Part shown: piece after piece, positions 1-4,658 of the stretch
Layout: the number at the start of each line of letters is the position of its first letter
Position numbering within the stretch: position 1 is the first letter of the stretch
NCBI GenBank assembly: GCA_025965815.1
Contig: JAOPWF010000294.1
Span: 1-6,628 of the forward strand
Direction of reading: 5' to 3'
Length of the DNA stretch: 6,628 nt
Source: Mycobacterium sp.
Lineage (GTDB): Bacteria; Actinomycetota; Actinomycetes; Mycobacteriales; Mycobacteriaceae
The notes under the pieces: model-generated
What the model saw: the letters and a program-made list of their open reading frames with translations, nothing else
What the model was told of the DNA's origin: nothing
The model's database searches: none
Program-made: the position numbers and the translations under genes

Positions 1-168
1 ATCTCGGCGCCGGTCTACGACCACCATCGGCGTCAGGCGATGGTGGTGTCGTTGCAGATCGGGCACGCGTTGACCGACACCGAGATCACCAAGCGGGCGC
101 AGGGCCTGGTCACGGCCGCCGACGCGCACACCGCGCAGCTAGGTGGTGTGAAGCCCGTCTGGCCCTAG
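1..168 (+). CDS. IclR-type transcriptional regulator, C-terminal fragment (5' end outside window)
   Basis: The first 55 codons read in frame 1 to a TAG at 166-168. The peptide opens ISAPVYDHHRRQAMVVSLQI and continues with ALTDTEITKRAQGLVTAADA and a short Leu-Gly-Gly tail. This matches the end of the IclR effector-binding (GAF-like) domain: an API/APV-[FY]-D strand, a second strand ending in a hydrophobic run, then LTD/TPE leading into a final long helix. IclR proteins are DNA-binding regulators of catabolic genes; the DNA-binding half is not in the window, so the target cannot be named. The stop codon is made of the TA target duplication plus the first base of the IS630 element, and the uninterrupted site would also read TAG, so the protein is not altered by the insertion. 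The assignment rests on 55 residues and is moderate; it could be another GAF-domain regulator. Confidence 0.6.
   Translation: MSAPVYDHHRRQAMVVSLQIGHALTDTEITKRAQGLVTAADAHTAQLGGVKPVWP
166..167. repeat. TA target duplication, left copy (within CTAG)
   Basis: TA at 166-167 is repeated at 1349-1350, exactly flanking the IS630 element. Both copies sit in a CTAG tetramer (165-168 and 1348-1351), because the element begins with G and ends with C. A TA duplication, with a preference for CTAG, is the known behaviour of IS630-family elements. Confidence 0.85.
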
Positions 169-198
169 TGTTCCGCGCCATTAATTCGTTTCATAATT
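168..198 (+). repeat. IS630 element left terminal inverted repeat
   Basis: It begins GTGTTCCGCGCC and continues TTAATTCGTTTCAT. Over the first 27 positions it matches the reverse complement of 1322-1348 at 24. Transposase binding at these ends is the expected role. Confidence 0.88.
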
Positions 199-259
199 GT
201 TATCTTTAGTGCCGGCGCGGATTCGGGCGTGTCGAGGTGGTGTGCGGAATCATCTGGCT

Positions 260-1351
260 ATGGCTTCACGAGGCCGCCCGACGGCGGAGTTGGTGTTGAC
301 CGACGAGGAGCGCGACACTTTGTCGCGGTGGGCGCGGCGGGGTAAGTCGTCGCAGGCGCTAGCTCTGCGCTCGCGGATCGTACTGGGCTGTGCTCACGGC
401 TTGTCGAACAAGGAAGTTGCTGCGCGGGAACGGGTTTCACAGCCCACGGTCGGTAAGTGGCGGCGCCGGTTCGTCGAGTCACGCCTGGACGGACTGCTTG
501 ATGACCCACGTCCGGGCCGGCCGGCGTCGGTCACCGCCGACCAGGTGGAGGACGTGGTGGTCACCACGCTGGAATCGACGCCGAGGAACGCAACGCACTG
601 GTCGCGCGCATCGATGGCCCAACGGTCGGGGTTGAGCAGATCCACGATCGGGCGGATCTGGCGTGCCTTCGACCTCAAACCACACCTGGCTGAGAACTTC
701 AAGCTGTCCAACGATCCGTTGTTCGTGGAGAAGGTCTACGACATCGCCGGGCTGTACCTGAACCCGCCCGAGGCGGCGGTCGTGCTGTGCGTGGACGAGA
801 AGTCCCAAATCCAGGCCCTCGCCCGCAGCCAGCCGGCGTTTCCGATGATGCCCGGCATGCCTGAGAAACGCACCCACGACTACGTCCGGCACGGCACCAC
901 CACGCTGTTCGCGGCGTTCGACACCGCCGACGGCACGGTCATCTCCTCCCTGCACCGCCGGCACCGCGCGATCGAGTTCCGCAAGTTCCTCATCAAGATC
1001 GACCAGCAGATACCCGATCACCTCGACGTGCACCTGATCTGCGACAACTATGGCACCCACAAGACCCCCACCGTGGGGACGTGGCTGGACAAACACCCCC
1101 GCTTCCACATCCACTACACCCCAACCTATTCCAGCTGGATCAACCAGGTCGAACGCTGGTTCGGCCACCTCACCGAGCAACTCATCCGCCGCGGCGACCA
1201 CCGCAGCGTCCATGCCCTCGAAGCCGACATCCGCGACTGGGTCAAGAACTGGAACGACAACCCCAAACCGTTCGTCTGGACCAAAACCGCCGAGGACATC
1301 CTCGAATCCCTCGGACGACTAATGAAACGAATTAACGGCGCAGGACACTAG
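260..1351 (+). CDS. IS630-family DDE transposase
   Basis: This 363-residue enzyme catalyses cut-and-paste movement of the surrounding element. An N-terminal helix-turn-helix lies around residues 30-75 (SNKEVAARERVSQPTVGKW, then the linker DPRPGRP), a second winged-helix part around 85-140, and a DDE_3-type catalytic domain follows. The catalytic acidic residues appear to be Asp179 (in CVDEKSQIQ), Asp262 (in ICDNYGTHKT) and Glu298 (in SSWINQVERWFG). There are 35 residues between the second Asp and the Glu, one more than the DD34E usually quoted for IS630. I chose the ATG at 260 because the family-like sequence (MASRGRPTAELVLTDEE) starts there; the frame stays open upstream to a TTG at 197 inside the left end. 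No strong ribosome binding site precedes 260. The last codons run through the right inverted repeat, and the TAG stop (1349-1351) is formed by the TA duplication plus one flanking base. Confidence 0.93.
   Translation: MASRGRPTAELVLTDEERDTLSRWARRGKSSQALALRSRIVLGCAHGLSNKEVAARERVSQPTVGKWRRRFVESRLDGLLDDPRPGRPASVTADQVEDVVVTTLESTPRNATHWSRASMAQRSGLSRSTIGRIWRAFDLKPHLAENFKLSNDPLFVEKVYDIAGLYLNPPEAAVVLCVDEKSQIQALARSQPAFPMMPGMPEKRTHDYVRHGTTTLFAAFDTADGTVISSLHRRHRAIEFRKFLIKIDQQIPDHLDVHLICDNYGTHKTPTVGTWLDKHPRFHIHYTPTYSSWINQVERWFGHLTEQLIRRGDHRSVHALEADIRDWVKNWNDNPKPFVWTKTAEDILESLGRLMKRINGAGH
1318..1348 (-). repeat. IS630 element right terminal inverted repeat
   Basis: Read on the minus strand it begins GTGTCCTGCGCC and continues TTAATTCGTTTCAT, mirroring the left end. 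It also encodes the last ten residues of the transposase (ending RINGAGH), so terminal repeat and coding sequence overlap completely. Confidence 0.88.
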
Positions 1352-1728
1352 CCGATCATCGTGATGAGCCCGCAGCGCTCGTGGATGTAGAGGCCGAGCG
1401 CAATAAATACCGGGAGCAGGATCCATCGGCTGAACCGCCGCAAGAGTCCGACGAGCTGGTTCTGACTGATGAGCAGCATGCCGGCCAGGCACCACAGCGC
1501 TGTGCCGACCGCGAACACCGCAATCATCACCGCGGTGTCGGCTTGTCCCATGAAGAGAAACGCCGAGGTGTAGATCGAAATGTTTCACCACGTTGGCCAA
1601 CGTCACCAGCACCACTGACGACAAGCCGGTCGCGACCGTCGGCGGTCCGCCGTCACCGACACGCAAGGAACGAACGCTCGTGACGAGCATGCCGGCCCGG
1701 CGCTAGCGGGGATCACACCCAATCCCCT
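1348..1728 (-). pseudogene. CadD-like cadmium resistance transporter, truncated and frameshifted
   Basis: Three consecutive minus-strand pieces in changing frames join into one recognisable protein. About 1728-1696 gives LGVIPASAG. Then 1690-1586 gives LVTSVRSLRVGDGGPPTVAT and on to VVLVTLAN. Finally 1584-1348 gives NISIYTSAFLFMGQADTAVM, a hydrophobic segment, RRFSRWILLPVFIALGLYI and the end at TMIG. This is the order seen in the CadD/Cad family of inner-membrane transporters: a charged loop, then the conserved TLANGGDNI-SIYT-like motif opening the second half, then two or three hydrophobic segments. Intact members are roughly 190-210 residues; about 125 remain and the N-terminal half is gone. 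The motif is damaged at the frame change (LANVVK against an expected LANGGDN). It is convergent with the IclR gene and shares its CTAG stop. Family call is fairly sure; a working cadmium exporter is excluded unless the frame changes are sequencing errors. Confidence 0.7.
1349..1350. repeat. TA target duplication, right copy (within CTAG)
   Basis: This is the second copy of the TA duplicated by the IS630 insertion. With the flanking C and G it makes CTAG at 1348-1351. Read on the plus strand this is the transposase stop (TAG 1349-1351); read on the minus strand it is the stop of the cadD-like frame (TAG 1350-1348). Confidence 0.85.
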
Positions 1729-2008
1729 GATCTTCCCGCGAGCCGGTTGTCGAGGGTGACGGCCCGTCGGCGACCCAACGATCGCAGTCTTCCGGGCGGC
1801 AGCCAAACTGCATCGGTAATGCGGTGTCCGCGGCGCCAGGTTCTGTGCTAAATCCGTGTCGGCTAACCGAGCAAGACATCGGCTAGAGCTGACGGTTGTG
1901 AAAGGAACGGTGAATGACCCCCGGGAAGCTCGATGACGTGAGAGCGCGTAAGAAAGCCGGGGTTTCCACTGGCAGGGCCGATGTCGCCCGCCTTCGGCAT
2001 ATGTCAGC
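1729..2008. other. Degraded stretch with no recognisable gene apart from a short doubtful ORF
   Basis: The N-terminal half of the cadD-like gene should lie here on the minus strand, but I cannot find its usual start (a helix with a TNIDD-like motif). The minus strand stays open in one frame only because of high G/C content, and the peptide looks non-coding (Arg/Pro/Ser-rich). The only start with a plausible ribosome binding site is on the plus strand at 1914, listed separately. Confidence 0.5.
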
Positions 2009-2093
2009 TCATCGGGTGAGCAAAGTGATCCCGAGGTCCGCGACGTCGGCGGTGTTTCGAGTGACAAGAACAGCGCCGTGGCTTGAGCGGTAG
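1914..2093 (+). CDS. Doubtful 59-residue ORF, possibly a 5' gene remnant
   Basis: ATG at 1914 is preceded by AAAGGAA (spacing about 7), and 59 codons follow to TAG at 2091-2093. The first 30 codons (MTPGKLDDVRARKKAGVSTG and on to RLRHM) look coding. The second half runs antisense to the PIN-domain tail at 2009-2092 and is probably fortuitous. I read it as the beginning of a gene cut off by a rearrangement near 2008. No family is recognised, and it may not be a gene at all. Confidence 0.22.
   Translation: MTPGKLDDVRARKKAGVSTGRADVARLRHMSAHRVSKVIPRSATSAVFRVTRTAPWLER
2009..2092 (-). pseudogene. PIN-domain (VapC-like) toxin, C-terminal remnant
   Basis: The minus strand reads SSHGAVLVTRNTADVADLGI, then TLLTR and TGA (stop at 2011-2009). 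This is the signature end of PIN-domain ribonucleases of VapC type II toxin-antitoxin systems: an HGA-x-LVTRN strand and loop, a D-F/V-x-D-x-G-I segment and a short C-terminal strand. About 25 residues of an expected 125-140 are convincing; the frame stays open further upstream but the residues no longer look like a PIN domain. No antitoxin gene is present, and at about 2120 the sequence changes to an IS256-type transposase start on the same strand. The remnant lacks the catalytic N-terminal acidic residues, so it is inactive. Confidence 0.55.
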
Positions 2094-2121
2094 GGTGACT
2101 TCCGTGCAAAACGGGCCGGCA

Positions 2122-2259
2122 GCCTTCCGCCGCGGCCTGGATGATCAACCGGGCACCCAAGCGGGCGACGTCCTCGACGACCTCCGATAGGTCACGCGAC
2201 CCGTCGAACGCGTCGATCTCGCCACGGATCCGGTCCGTGGGCGATACTCGTGCTGACAC
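2122..2259 (-). pseudogene. IS256-family transposase, N-terminal fragment
   Basis: From a GTG at 2259-2257 the minus strand reads VSARVSPTDRIRGEIDAF, DGSRDLSEVVEDVARLGARL and IIQAAAE. This follows the usual start of IS256/mutator-type transposases in actinobacteria: an R-x-x-IDxxF segment, then a helix (DLxxVxEDVARLGxRLIxQ) that normally leads into an ALEAEVxEFLGR motif. That motif is missing, so the gene breaks there. The GTG is preferred over an ATG at 2319 because GAAGGAAGGA (2277-2268) sits 8 nt upstream of it, while the ATG lies within the element's terminal sequence. About 46 of the usual 400 or so residues remain and no catalytic residue is present, so it is dead. Confidence 0.6.
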
Positions 2260-2316
2260 GGGCGTAGTCCTTCCTTCGCTGAGTTGGTAGCTCTTGAAGG
2301 AACCTACGTCCGTCGT

Positions 2317-2343
2317 CATTTACACCGTGGCTGGGACACACCC
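2317..2343 (-). repeat. Probable outer end of the IS256-type element
   Basis: The minus strand reads GGGTGTGTCCCAGCCACGG followed by TGTAAATG. The pattern of a G-rich outer part, then CGGTGTAAAT, resembles the ends of IS256-family elements as I know them. MOSC-like coding sequence resumes immediately outside it (PCRTF at 2349-2363), which supports this as the boundary. The partner end is not in the window, so the repeat itself cannot be confirmed. Confidence 0.45.
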
Positions 2344-2655
2344 GCACTCCATGCCGGACCTTTTCAGCGTTCCTGGAACTGGACCAGTGGATCAAGACCT
2401 TCACCGAGGCGGCGAAACCCGGTGCGCATTTGCGGGTTATCTCGCTGGAGCGGTGCGCGCCGGTGACGCGATCTCAATTGATTACCGCCCCGATCACGAC
2501 GTGACGAAGGCGTCGCCTTCCGGGCCCGAATGTCCGAACCGGACCTGCTTTCGCAGTTGTTGGTGGCCGATGCGCTCTCGGCGGAACTCAAGGCCTATGC
2601 GTGCCGCCGCGTTGCGTCGAAGGGAAAACTCAGAGCGCACCGGGACAGCACATGA
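2343..2655 (+). pseudogene. YiiM-like MOSC domain protein, 5'-truncated and frameshifted
   Basis: Three plus-strand frames join into one protein tail. Frame from 2343: RTPCRTFSAFLELDQWIKTF, then TEAAKPGAHLRVIS. Frame from about 2447: GAVRAGDAISIDYRPDHDVT and KAS. Frame from 2515: AFRARMSEPDLLSQLLVADA, LSAELKAYACRRVASKGKLR and a stop at 2653-2655. This follows YiiM/MOSC proteins (molybdenum-cofactor sulfurase C-terminal-like): P-C-x-T-F, a KPGA-YLRV strand, GxVRAGD, RPxHxVTV, then the C-terminal helical part (EPDLL...AELxA). About 100 of some 210 residues remain; the N-terminal half was replaced by the IS256-type fragment. Each junction needs one missing base. Members of this group are linked to reduction of N-hydroxylated compounds with a molybdenum cofactor, but this copy should be inactive. 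Confidence 0.68.
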
Positions 2656-2897
2656 CTAGACGATTCATTGTCCATCGCGCGGCCCGCCCTACCTAATCGT
2701 TGCTGCGACCTATGACCGGTGCGAGCCAACAGGGCGAGCTACCGGTCTAACTCGCCGAATGCGTTAGCATCACAGGGCTGCAATAACTTTGGACTCCGGT
2801 TTGGCTTGTCGCTAGGTGCGCCTCGGGCAACGCGCGTCTGCGCAGAGTCAGCCTCAATCGACGCTGGAATCTGTCAGCTGTAAGGCCGTGTTGATGA
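2656..2897. other. Gene-free spacer with a pair of competing inverted repeats
   Basis: I see no coding sequence in these 242 bases on either strand. Two short inverted repeats overlap: GACCGGT (2714-2720) with ACCGGTC (2741-2747), and GGCGAG (2733-2738) with CTCGCC (2751-2756). They cannot fold at the same time. No T-run follows either, so a standard intrinsic terminator is not supported. The spacer lies between the 3' ends of the MOSC remnant (+) and the gene at 2898-3263 (-). Confidence 0.5.
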
Positions 2898-3263
2898 CTA
2901 CCTGGTGAATCCGCCGAGATGAGTCGGCATGACGGTGATCGGGACGTGCGGGCCTACCGATTGACGCAAGGTCGTCAGAATGTGGTCGGTGGGACTGCCA
3001 TAGATGCGGATGGTGGTGGCCTCTAGCGTCACCCGGTATGACTCATCTGCCAGGGCCAGCACCTGGAGGTGATGTTCGAAAGATGCGGTGTCGGGGTGAA
3101 TTTGGACGTACTCCACCTCGGTGCCGTCCCGGCTGAGGAATTCGTGGAACGCGATCAGGCGCGGCTCATGTCGCTCAATGAACTCCACCCAGCCGGGAAC
3201 CCGCCGGCGTTCAGCGGCAAGCAGACCCGGCCGCACCCTGTTCGTCGCGATAATGATGAACAT
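2898..3263 (-). CDS. Hypothetical protein, probable dimeric alpha/beta-barrel (ABM-like) fold
   Basis: This is an intact 121-residue protein, cytoplasmic by the lack of any signal or membrane segment. It opens MFIIIATNRVRPG and continues with a helix ending WVEFIERHEPRLIAFHEF, a strand EVEYVQIHPD, a second helix with SFEHHLQVLA, a strand TTIRIYG and the tail PITVMPTHLGGFTR. The beta-alpha-beta order, the initial strand leading into R-V-R-P-G, and the H-P-D-x-x-S-F-E-x-H-L turn resemble antibiotic-biosynthesis-monooxygenase-like (ferredoxin-type) proteins, whose members act as small oxygenases or simple binding proteins. I recognise it as a conserved actinobacterial hypothetical of similar length but cannot assign a reaction. 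The ATG at 3263 is supported by GGGAAGGG about 9 nt upstream. It is read leftwards, away from the control region at 3503-3579, so it may belong to the same TetR-controlled unit. Confidence 0.75.
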   Translation of the reverse strand: MFIIIATNRVRPGLLAAERRRVPGWVEFIERHEPRLIAFHEFLSRDGTEVEYVQIHPDTASFEHHLQVLALADESYRVTLEATTIRIYGSPTDHILTTLRQSVGPHVPITVMPTHLGGFTR

Positions 3264-3483
3264 TTCTACAAGCCCTTCCCGCTGGCATAACGCCCAGATC
3301 CTGCTGGCCGATTGCAGTCATCGACTGTGAGCTGGAGTGGCGGCGGCCAGCCGGAGGCGCACGGATGTGCGTCGTTTGCTCTGGAACAGCCGGCTGGCGG
3401 GGCCAGCGGGTCCCGTTGTCGGAGGTGACCAGAACTGCGAACTCCTCCGCAAGTGCCGCCTGCAGCTTGTCGCAATTGATCAC
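3211..3483 (-). CDS. Doubtful 90-residue ORF or gene remnant downstream of the leftward promoter
   Basis: From a GTG at 3483-3481 the minus strand reads VINCDKLQAALAEEFAVLVT, then SDNGTRWPRQPAVPEQ; later residues look compositionally random. Only the first 30 or so codons look coding. The frame overlaps the first 53 bases of the gene starting at 3263, which argues against the full length being real. A six-codon ATG frame (3497-3480, MRAVS) ends in TGA that overlaps this GTG (GTGA). The position, about 40 nt below a predicted leftward transcription start, would suit the first gene of a regulated transcript that has since decayed. No family is recognised. Confidence 0.25.
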   Translation of the reverse strand: MINCDKLQAALAEEFAVLVTSDNGTRWPRQPAVPEQTTHIRAPPAGRRHSSSQSMTAIGQQDLGVMPAGRACRNVHHYRDEQGAAGSACR

Positions 3484-3503
3484 GAGACAGCTCTCATTCG
3501 GTA

Positions 3504-3522
3504 GTGTCCGATGGACCGTTAC
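3504..3522 (+). promoter_or_regulatory. Probable TetR operator, copy A
   Basis: GTGTCCGATGGACCGTTAC matches copy C at 18 of 19 positions. Its core is a short palindrome, GTCC-GAT-GGAC. It covers the predicted start point of the leftward transcript, where a bound repressor would block initiation. The repeat itself is certain; operator function is inferred from position next to tetR. Confidence 0.6.
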
Positions 3523-3528
3523 AACTCG

Positions 3529-3557
3529 ACTGTAGCGGTCCGGCGGACACCTAACAA
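3529..3557 (-). promoter_or_regulatory. Candidate leftward sigma70-type promoter
   Basis: On the minus strand TTGTTA (3557-3552) and TACAGT (3534-3529) are separated by exactly 17 nt; each matches the consensus at 4 of 6 positions. Operator copy B lies in the spacer. The predicted start is near 3522, upstream of the doubtful ORF at 3483 and the gene at 3263. Confidence 0.45.
3532..3550 (-). promoter_or_regulatory. Probable TetR operator, copy B (inverted)
   Basis: On the minus strand it reads GTGTCCGCCGGACCGCTAC, 17 of 19 identical to copy C. Its core GTCCG-C-CGGAC is the most symmetric of the three. It fills the spacer of the leftward promoter and runs three bases into its -10 hexamer, a classic steric-block arrangement. 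Confidence 0.6.
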
Positions 3558-3579
3558 GTGTCCGATGGACCGCTACTCT
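3551..3579 (+). promoter_or_regulatory. Candidate tetR promoter
   Basis: CTAACA (3551-3556, 4 of 6) and TACTCT (3574-3579, 3 of 6) are separated by 17 nt, with operator copy C in the spacer. The hexamers are weak, but the geometry mirrors the leftward promoter, and the two -35 boxes overlap back to back. The predicted start near 3586 leaves a leader of about 30 nt before the tetR ATG. Confidence 0.38.
3558..3576 (+). promoter_or_regulatory. Probable TetR operator, copy C
   Basis: GTGTCCGATGGACCGCTAC is the reference copy. It ends 40 bases before the tetR start codon and fills the spacer and first half of the -10 of the candidate tetR promoter, so binding would give negative autoregulation. 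Confidence 0.6.
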
Positions 3580-3616
3580 GTTGCTGCCATTGCTCCGGCG
3601 CGCATTAGGAGGTTGG

Positions 3617-4279
3617 ATGAACGACGTGGAGGTGCCGGCCTTCCAGCGTGCTAGGCGGCCCGAGCAGCGAGAATTGCGCCGGCAGGAGATCCTGGACGCC
3701 GCGGAGGCGCTGCTGGCCGAGATGCCGGCGGAGGAGATCAGCCTCCGGGAACTCGGGCGCCGACTGGGTGTGTCCAAGACGCATGTGGTGCGCTATTTCG
3801 AGAGTCGCGAGGGCGTCTTCCTGGAGGTCCTCAACCGGCTGCGGCTGTCCTGGCTCGAGGCCCTGGCGAGTGAGTGGCCGGCCCCGCCCTGCGAGCCCGA
3901 CCTGGTGATGCAGGCGTGGGCCGACTCCCTCGCCGCTCGGCCGGTTCTGTGTCAACTGTGGAGTCTGTTGCCAGGCGTCCTGGAGCGGAACGTCTCCGCC
4001 AGCACCGTACGCTCCTACAAACTCGTCGACCTGGAACACCGCACTACGCTGGCGAGCCTGATCAGACACCGGGTACCGGCCCTCGGCGCGGACGATGCGC
4101 TGACGCTGACGCGGTACGCCGTCGTCTCACTGGTGGGCCTGTGGCCGTTCAGCAACCCGACGCCGACCGTCGTCGAGTCCACCGCCGACTCCCGGCTCGC
4201 GGGCTCCCGGGTGGACTTCGCCGAAATGTACGGCGAGATCCTTCAGACCACACTCGCCGGCCTAATCGCGCGCGCATAG
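3617..4279 (+). CDS. TetR-family transcriptional repressor
   Basis: This 220-residue protein has the standard TetR length. The N-terminal DNA-binding domain spans about residues 20-70: helix RRQEILDAAEALLAE, then the helix-turn-helix ISLRELGRRLGVSKTHVVRY with the usual Y-F-x-S-[RK]-E ending (YFESREGVF). The C-terminal two-thirds is helical (WADSLAARPVLCQLWSLLPG, SYKLVDLEHRTTLASLI and a final DFAEMYGEILQTTLAGLI) and would hold the ligand pocket and dimer interface; the ligand cannot be told from sequence. ATG 3617 is chosen over a TTG at 3581 because AGGAGG (3607-3612) lies 4 nt upstream and the TTG falls in the leader. Three copies of a 19-bp repeat upstream are the likely binding sites. Its 3' end overlaps a convergent remnant by 18 bases. 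Candidate targets are its own gene, the leftward unit, and perhaps the monooxygenase at 5110. Confidence 0.93.
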   Translation: MNDVEVPAFQRARRPEQRELRRQEILDAAEALLAEMPAEEISLRELGRRLGVSKTHVVRYFESREGVFLEVLNRLRLSWLEALASEWPAPPCEPDLVMQAWADSLAARPVLCQLWSLLPGVLERNVSASTVRSYKLVDLEHRTTLASLIRHRVPALGADDALTLTRYAVVSLVGLWPFSNPTPTVVESTADSRLAGSRVDFAEMYGEILQTTLAGLIARA

Positions 4280-4501
4280 CGCCGGCGATCGGGCGGCCCT
4301 CCGAGACAAGGGCGCTCGCCGAGTGGCCCACCGGCGGCGTAACGAGGAGACCCTGGCAGCGGCCTCGAGCAGCTGGGCGTAGACGGGCCCGTCGACACCG
4401 GAGGCAACGAAGGCCGCGGCGAGCGTCGCATGGTGCAGCTCGCAATCGCAGGGCTGCGCCACCAGTAGGTCCGCGCTGCGCGACGCAGGCACTCGCCACA
4501 C
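4262..4501 (-). pseudogene. Probable gene remnant, weakly like the C-terminal part of a GH3 hydrolase
   Basis: The minus strand reads SADLLVAQPCDCELHHATLA, then AAFVASGVDGPVYAQLLEAA and ARVSS before turning Arg-rich and stopping at 4262. Codon third positions are strongly G/C in this stretch, typical of real coding DNA here. The order 'ADLL-V, a helix with L-x-x-A, then a G-x-x-x-x-x-L-x-E-A-A-A-R-V helix' resembles the end of the catalytic domain of bacterial family 3 beta-N-acetylhexosaminidases, but the likeness is short and could be chance. No convincing start is present: the GTG at 4501 lacks a spaced ribosome binding site. It converges with tetR and overlaps its last 18 bases. From 4502 to 4644 I see no gene. 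Confidence 0.3.
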
Positions 4502-4644
4502 GCCCTACCCGAGACGGCCGTGGCGAGGTTTTGAGAGTTGCCATTTACGCGTGTTTCTCGGCGTCCGTGCTTGTGTCGTCGAAGTTTGTCGGTCCAGTCG
4601 GAGAGGCTTTGGTCGTGCAACACCAGCCGGCCCCGACGCGCAGC

Positions 4645-4653
4645 GGGAAGGAG
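4645..4653 (+). promoter_or_regulatory. Strong ribosome binding site of the small gene at 4659
   Basis: GGGAAGGAG ends 5 nt before the ATG at 4659. It is one of the best Shine-Dalgarno matches in the window and is the main argument that the short frame downstream is, or was, a real gene. Confidence 0.65.
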
Positions 4654-4658
4654 ACTCC

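Larger units (their letters stand above)
168..1348 (+). mobile_element. Complete IS630-family insertion sequence (1181 bp)
   Basis: The element is bounded by inverted repeats that match at 26 of the outermost 31 positions (168-198 against the reverse complement of 1318-1348). It is flanked by a TA duplication and carries one intact DDE transposase gene filling nearly its whole length. The ends are AT-rich (TTAATTCGTTTCAT in both repeats), unlike the G/C-rich body. Intact ends, intact duplication and an uninterrupted reading frame suggest a recent, potentially still active insertion. It lies between the convergent IclR gene and the cadD-like pseudogene and disrupts neither coding sequence. I do not recognise the exact named element. 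Confidence 0.92.
2120..2343 (-). mobile_element. IS256-family element, one terminal fragment
   Basis: The fragment holds one terminus of an element: an end-like sequence at 2317-2343, the leader, ribosome binding site and first about 46 codons of a transposase reading leftwards. At its left it stops near 2120, where the PIN remnant begins; at its right it abuts codons of the MOSC gene remnant. The rest of the element, including the catalytic domain and the other end, is absent from the window. It is best explained as an insertion into the MOSC gene followed by deletion of most of the element and neighbouring DNA. Confidence 0.55.

Noticed and set aside
479..1213. 244-codon open frame on the minus strand inside the IS630 element
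   Set aside because: It is antisense to the intact transposase. The peptide is Val/Gly/Asp-rich, with no family resemblance and no ribosome binding site, as expected from the complement of a high-GC gene.
1603..2319. 238-codon minus-strand open frame taken as one protein
   Set aside because: Only its first part (IS256-type transposase start) and a short stretch near 1696-1722 (cadD fragment) resemble proteins, and they belong to different families. The rest is random-looking, so it is a chance fusion of remnants.
2660..2760. tRNA-like words on the minus strand (GGTAGCTCG, TGTTGGCTCG, GGTCGCAG)
   Set aside because: No cloverleaf can be formed: there is no 3' half of an anticodon stem, no GGTTCGA-type T-loop and no paired acceptor stem. 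At most it is a coincidence or a very degraded fragment.
3504..3576. CRISPR-like array from the repeated 19-mers
   Set aside because: There are only three copies, one inverted, with 7-9 bp between them. Spacing and orientation fit operators, not CRISPR repeats and spacers.
3211..3777. 188-codon minus-strand frame spanning the tetR promoter and start
   Set aside because: Its first half is antisense to tetR and its middle translates the operator repeats. Only the part from 3483 is worth keeping as a doubtful ORF.
4280..4340. Possible terminator after tetR
   Set aside because: The G/C-rich stretch has short complementary segments but no stable hairpin followed by T residues.
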